7,713 bases of DNA from Anaerolineales bacterium (lineage in GTDB: Bacteria > Chloroflexota > Anaerolineae > Anaerolineales > UBA6663): assembly GCA_017999235.1 (NCBI GenBank), contig JAGOBN010000172.1, forward strand, positions 1 through 7,713. Reading direction: 5' to 3'. Positions 4,783 through 7,713 of the stretch are shown here, one piece after another (the first letter of the stretch is position 1; every line of letters begins with the position of its first letter). The notes below the pieces were generated by a model. That model made no database searches, was not told the DNA's origin, and saw only the letters and a list, made by a program, of their open reading frames with translations. Position numbers and translations under genes: made by a program.

Positions 4783-5369
4783 CGCCGGCCGCGCACCAGC
4801 CCAATCACCCCGGCAAAGACCCCCAGACTAAACAACATCACAATCGCCAGCGCCGGCGGAAAGCCGCCCCGGCCGGCCGCCAGGCCTTCCGGCGGCAGCA
4901 GCGTCGGCCGGATGACGATGGCCGGCGGCGTGAAGGTGGGCAGGCGCCCCGGCTCGCCGCTCAGCCCCGGCGCCGGCGTGAGCGTGCCGGCCGCCAGCGG
5001 CTCCAGCGTGGGCGTTGGCGGCAAGGTGGGGGTGGGCGGGATCTCGGCCTGCGGCACCGCGTTGAGATCGCCCGTCACGCGCACCAGGCCGGCCAGCACC
5101 CAGCCGCTGTTGGCGGGCCCGCCGAAGTAATTCACCTTGAGCCACACATACGCGCCCACCGTCGCCTGGCCCAGGATCGGCTCGGATTGGCCGGCCACCA
5201 ATTTGCCGATCAGGTCATAGCCGGTGCCCGGGCCGGCGCGCACATTGACGTCTTCAAAGATCTCCACGCGCGGCCCCTCCGGCGTGCCCTGCGCGGCCGC
5301 GGGCGCCGCCGCCCACACCGCCGCCCCCACGGCGAGTATTCCCGCGATCATCCACCAACGGCGTGCCAT
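4779..5369 (-). CDS. Secreted, membrane-anchored SH3-domain protein
   Basis: Predicted extracytoplasmic protein of 196 residues. A signal peptide spans residues 1-27: RRWW, a hydrophobic Ala/Val/Ile core, then AAAQG as a likely cleavage region. A bacterial SH3 domain follows at about 34-100, with VNVRAGPGTGYDLIGKLVAG (41-60) as the diagnostic repeat start and WLKVNYFGGPANSGWVLAGLV (76-96) as its end. A Pro/Thr-rich linker (111-160) contains PPTPTLPPTPTLEP. A C-terminal hydrophobic helix (171-191) ends in RGRR, which suggests a membrane anchor with a cytoplasmic positive cap. Such domains often bind cell-wall or surface ligands; the ligand is unknown. ATG 5369 has GGGAG 6 bases upstream. An in-frame TTG at 5393 would place that ribosome site inside the gene and is rejected. 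It is last in a minus-strand series. Confidence 0.82.
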   Translation of the reverse strand: MARRWWMIAGILAVGAAVWAAAPAAAQGTPEGPRVEIFEDVNVRAGPGTGYDLIGKLVAGQSEPILGQATVGAYVWLKVNYFGGPANSGWVLAGLVRVTGDLNAVPQAEIPPTPTLPPTPTLEPLAAGTLTPAPGLSGEPGRLPTFTPPAIVIRPTLLPPEGLAAGRGGFPPALAIVMLFSLGVFAGVIGLVRGRR

Positions 5370-5390
5370 GTGACTCTCCCTGAATAACAG

Positions 5391-5428
5391 CAAGGGCGTG
5401 GACGACCCAGCCGCCCACGCCCCGCTTG
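5391..5428 (-). other. Intergenic hairpin between the HEAT-like and SH3 genes
   Basis: GGCGTGG (5395-5401) pairs with CCACGCC (5415-5421). After a 3-base bulge, CAAG (5391-5394) pairs with CTTG (5425-5428). On the minus strand it is followed by CTGTTATTC rather than a T-run, so it is at best a weak terminator, an mRNA-stability element or an attenuator just before the SH3 ribosome site. Confidence 0.4.
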
Positions 5429-5450
5429 GTTCCCTCTGACGTCGCGCGGG

Positions 5451-6158
5451 CTATTCGTTCTCGCGCAGCGCTTCCAGCGTCGTCTGCAGCACCGGCAGCA
5501 GCGTCTGCTCATCGGCGTAATCGGCCGGCGCAAACGCCATCGCCAGCTGGCCGGCGCGCCGGCCAGCCAGACGCGCTTCCAGGCCGGTCAGCGCCTGGGC
5601 CGCATCCGTGAAGCCCACCCGCCCGATCAACTCCACCGCGGCGCGGCGCAGCCGCACGGCCAGCAGCCGATCCGTGGCCATCCGCACCAGCTCGCTGGAG
5701 GCGGTGGGGATGCGGCTCAGCAGCCGGTTCAGGCTGTCCGGCGCCAGACGCACTGTGTTCTCCCGCGCCGCGCTATGCACCTCCAGCAGGGCCAGCAAGT
5801 GCGGGCGCTCAAACTTGCGCAGGTGGCTGGCCGCCACGGCCCGCACCTCGGCCGGGTAGCGATACTCGCCGCCGCGCACCTCAAAGTAATCGGCCAGCGC
5901 CTGGACAATCTGCGCGCGCAGGCTCAGATCCGGCTCGTCCACCCGGGAGGCCAGCAGCTGCGAGGTCAGCGTGGAGCGCCGCACCGCCTCCGAGCCGAAC
6001 AGGATGGCGAACCCGCGCCGGCGCTCCTCGATGTGCGGCGAGACGAACATCTCGCCGGCCACCCACGGCTCAACCGACGGCACCACGCGCGGCACCAGCC
6101 GGGCCGGCGGGCGCGCGGTCGTCATCTCGTAGCGGACGCGGGAACGGGGTCGTGACAT
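5451..6158 (-). CDS. HEAT-repeat-like helical protein, function unknown
   Basis: A 235-residue protein with no signal peptide or membrane segment. After a basic, proline-rich N-terminal stretch (1-30) it is almost wholly helical. Paired amphipathic helices run through LRAQIVQALADYF (80-92), AEVRAVAASHLRKF (103-116), PHLLALLEVHSA (118-129), SELVRMATDRLLAVRLRRAAVELIGRVG (154-181) and TDAAQALTGLEARL (183-196). This spacing suggests degenerate HEAT/armadillo-type repeats, a protein-interaction scaffold; no catalytic motif is seen. It begins 22 bases after the isomerase stop, so it is probably co-transcribed with it. No ribosome site precedes ATG 6158, and ATG 6125 (residue 12) is an alternative start. 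I do not recognise a named family. Confidence 0.65.
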   Translation of the reverse strand: MSRPRSRVRYEMTTARPPARLVPRVVPSVEPWVAGEMFVSPHIEERRRGFAILFGSEAVRRSTLTSQLLASRVDEPDLSLRAQIVQALADYFEVRGGEYRYPAEVRAVAASHLRKFERPHLLALLEVHSAARENTVRLAPDSLNRLLSRIPTASSELVRMATDRLLAVRLRRAAVELIGRVGFTDAAQALTGLEARLAGRRAGQLAMAFAPADYADEQTLLPVLQTTLEALRENE

Positions 6159-6180
6159 TCGGTTTGGGTGTCAGGGTGTT

Positions 6181-7713
6181 TTACCGTTTTAACACATCCC
6201 GCAGTTTTTGCAACCCGCGCTCGGCCGGGTCGCCCAGCGCCACGCGGATGACCCGGCGGCCGCGGCCCACCAGCGCCTGGAAATCGCCCAGGGCCTGGGC
6301 GTTCTTGAGCGTCGAGAACGTGAAGGCCTCGCCGGGGATGGCCGCGTCCTCGGGGTCCGCGCCCAGGAGCTGCACAAAGACGCCGGTGTTCGCCCCGCCC
6401 TTGTGCAGCTGGCCGGTGGAGTGCAGGAAGCGCGGCCCGTAGCCGATGGTCACCGCCGCGCCCGTGGCGTCGCGCAGGGCCGCCTGCAGCTCGCGCAGCA
6501 GCTTCTCGCGGCGCGGGGTGCGCTCCAGATACGCCATCAGCGCGATGTAGCCGCCGCGCTTGACGGCGCGCAAGTGTTTGCCCACCTGGGGCGCGTCCGG
6601 GGTCAGCCGCGCCGCGGCGTCCGGCAGAGTCTGCGTCTGGGTGTAGTCGGCCAACAACGCGCGGGTGTTGCGTTTGGCGGCCTCCACATCCGGCTGATCA
6701 AATGGGTCGATGCCCAGCGCCCAGCTGGCCACGGCCGTGGCGATCTCCCAGCGCAGCATTTCACCGCCCAAGTCGTAGATGTCTGCCAGGTCGATGGTGA
6801 TCACTGGATGGCCGGCCCGCGCCAGCGCTTTCAGCGCCTTATCCCGCGCGGCGGCCGCGCTGCCGGCGCCCAGCCGGAGATGCACAAAAACCCGGTCCTT
6901 GCCATAGGCCGCCGGCTTGCCCAACGCCTCGCCCTCCACGGGCAGCAGCCCCAGGTCTTCCTTGCCGGTCGATTCGGCGATCAGCTGTTCGGCCCAATAG
7001 CCGAAGGTGCCGATCTTCTCGGCCACGAAGAAGGTGACCTTATCGCGCTTGGCCTGCGCCAAGGCCCCCAGCGCCGCCCCCAGCCGCAGGCCGGGATTGC
7101 GCGCCGCCGGGATGGTCGGCCCGCAGGCCTGCGCCATCTGGCGGGCGCGCTCCAACAGCTTGGCCACGTCCACGCCCAGGAGCGCGGCCGGCACCAGGCC
7201 AAAGTACGAGAGCGCCGAGTAGCGGCCGCCGATCTCCGGGGGATTGATAAAGGTGCGCCGGAAGCCGCGCTCTTTGGCCAAGCTTGCGAGCGCGGTGCCG
7301 GGGTCGGTGATGGCGACAAAGTGCTCGCCGGTGCGCGGGCCGCGGACCTGGCTCACGCGCTCCCAGAAGAACTTGAAGAACGCGTTGATCTCGGCCGTCC
7401 CCCCGGACTTGGAGGAGATGAGGTAGAGCGTGCGCGCCGGGTCGCTGCGGGCGCCGGCGGCCAGAACGGCGGCCGGGTCGGTGGAGTCCAGCACCGTCAA
7501 ATCCAGATAGCCTTTGGCCACGCCAAAGGTCGCGCGCAGCACCTCCGGCGCCAGCGACGAGCCGCCCATGCCGCACAACACCGCGTGGGTGAAGCCGGCG
7601 CGCTTCACCTCGCCGGCGAAGGTGGTCAGTTCCGTGACGTGCGCGGCCATCTGCGCGGGCAGGTCCAGCCAGCCCAGCCGGATCTTGATCTCGGCCTGAT
7701 GCGCGGCGTCGTC
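6181..7713 (-). CDS. pgi: Glucose-6-phosphate isomerase domain, probably the C-terminal half of a transaldolase/isomerase fusion (N-terminus cut by window edge)
   Basis: Interconverts glucose-6-phosphate and fructose-6-phosphate in glycolysis. The 510 visible residues are open at the right edge. Visible signatures, counted from the window edge, are: GMGGSSLAPEV (48-58); SSKSGGT (100-106), the sugar-phosphate-binding loop; PPEIGGRYS (158-166), the family signature; EQLIAESTGK (242-251), with the likely catalytic Glu; DPFDQPDVEAAK (336-347); and FLHSTGQLHKGG (429-440). This compact form, the IKIRLGWLDLP segment before residue 22 and the FLHSTGQLHKGG ending match the isomerase half of bifunctional transaldolase/isomerase proteins. 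The transaldolase half would lie beyond the window, so the fusion is inferred. The visible part already includes a complete isomerase domain. The HEAT-like gene starts 22 bases after its stop. Confidence 0.92.
   Translation of the reverse strand, partial: DDAAHQAEIKIRLGWLDLPAQMAAHVTELTTFAGEVKRAGFTHAVLCGMGGSSLAPEVLRATFGVAKGYLDLTVLDSTDPAAVLAAGARSDPARTLYLISSKSGGTAEINAFFKFFWERVSQVRGPRTGEHFVAITDPGTALASLAKERGFRRTFINPPEIGGRYSALSYFGLVPAALLGVDVAKLLERARQMAQACGPTIPAARNPGLRLGAALGALAQAKRDKVTFFVAEKIGTFGYWAEQLIAESTGKEDLGLLPVEGEALGKPAAYGKDRVFVHLRLGAGSAAAARDKALKALARAGHPVITIDLADIYDLGGEMLRWEIATAVASWALGIDPFDQPDVEAAKRNTRALLADYTQTQTLPDAAARLTPDAPQVGKHLRAVKRGGYIALMAYLERTPRREKLLRELQAALRDATGAAVTIGYGPRFLHSTGQLHKGGANTGVFVQLLGADPEDAAIPGEAFTFSTLKNAQALGDFQALVGRGRRVIRVALGDPAERGLQKLRDVLKR

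Noticed and set aside
5111..5300. Tandem repeat or mobile signature in the Pro/Thr-coding part of the SH3 gene
   Set aside because: The repetition is in protein composition (PPTPTL twice) at positions nearer 5010-5040. No DNA-level array, target duplications or inverted ends were found.

Overview
The window is a GC-rich, densely coding stretch of bacterial chromosome with ten protein genes (two cut by the window edges). There is no RNA gene, CRISPR array, insertion sequence or other mobile signature. The mix suggests a member of the Chloroflexota (Anaerolineae-like): a bifunctional transaldolase/glucose-6-phosphate isomerase, a secreted SH3 protein with a Pro/Thr-rich linker, and a SufR-type regulator beside an A-type Fe-S carrier. 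This assignment is inference from gene style and is only moderately certain.

Layout. (1) 1-973, minus: FAD-dependent DAO-family oxidoreductase resembling gamma-glutamylputrescine oxidases, C-terminus off the left edge. (2) 974-1142: divergent control region with a near-consensus sigma-70 promoter facing right and a possible extended -10 facing left. (3) 1143-2682, plus: an iron-sulfur block of SufR-like Fe-S regulator, its own strong promoter for an ErpA/HesB-type carrier, and a DUF2203 protein, closed by two hairpin terminators. (4) 2877-4782, plus: cobalamin-binding-type radical SAM enzyme followed by two small proteins of unknown function, the last two joined by an ATGA overlap. (5) 4779-7713, minus: the Tal-Pgi isomerase (N-terminus off the right edge), a helical HEAT-like protein and a surface SH3 protein. 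The SH3 gene converges on block 4 with a 4-base overlap of stop codons.

How they may work together. SufR carries the three-cysteine pattern of [4Fe-4S] sensing and probably controls itself and the carrier gene. Both promoters share the 7-mers TAGGGTT and TTGATTG in mirrored orientation near the predicted transcription start, a candidate operator. The carrier delivers Fe-S clusters to enzymes, conceivably including the neighbouring radical SAM protein. The radical SAM gene and its two small partners are the best candidate for an undescribed function. The minus-strand sugar-phosphate block appears unrelated to it.
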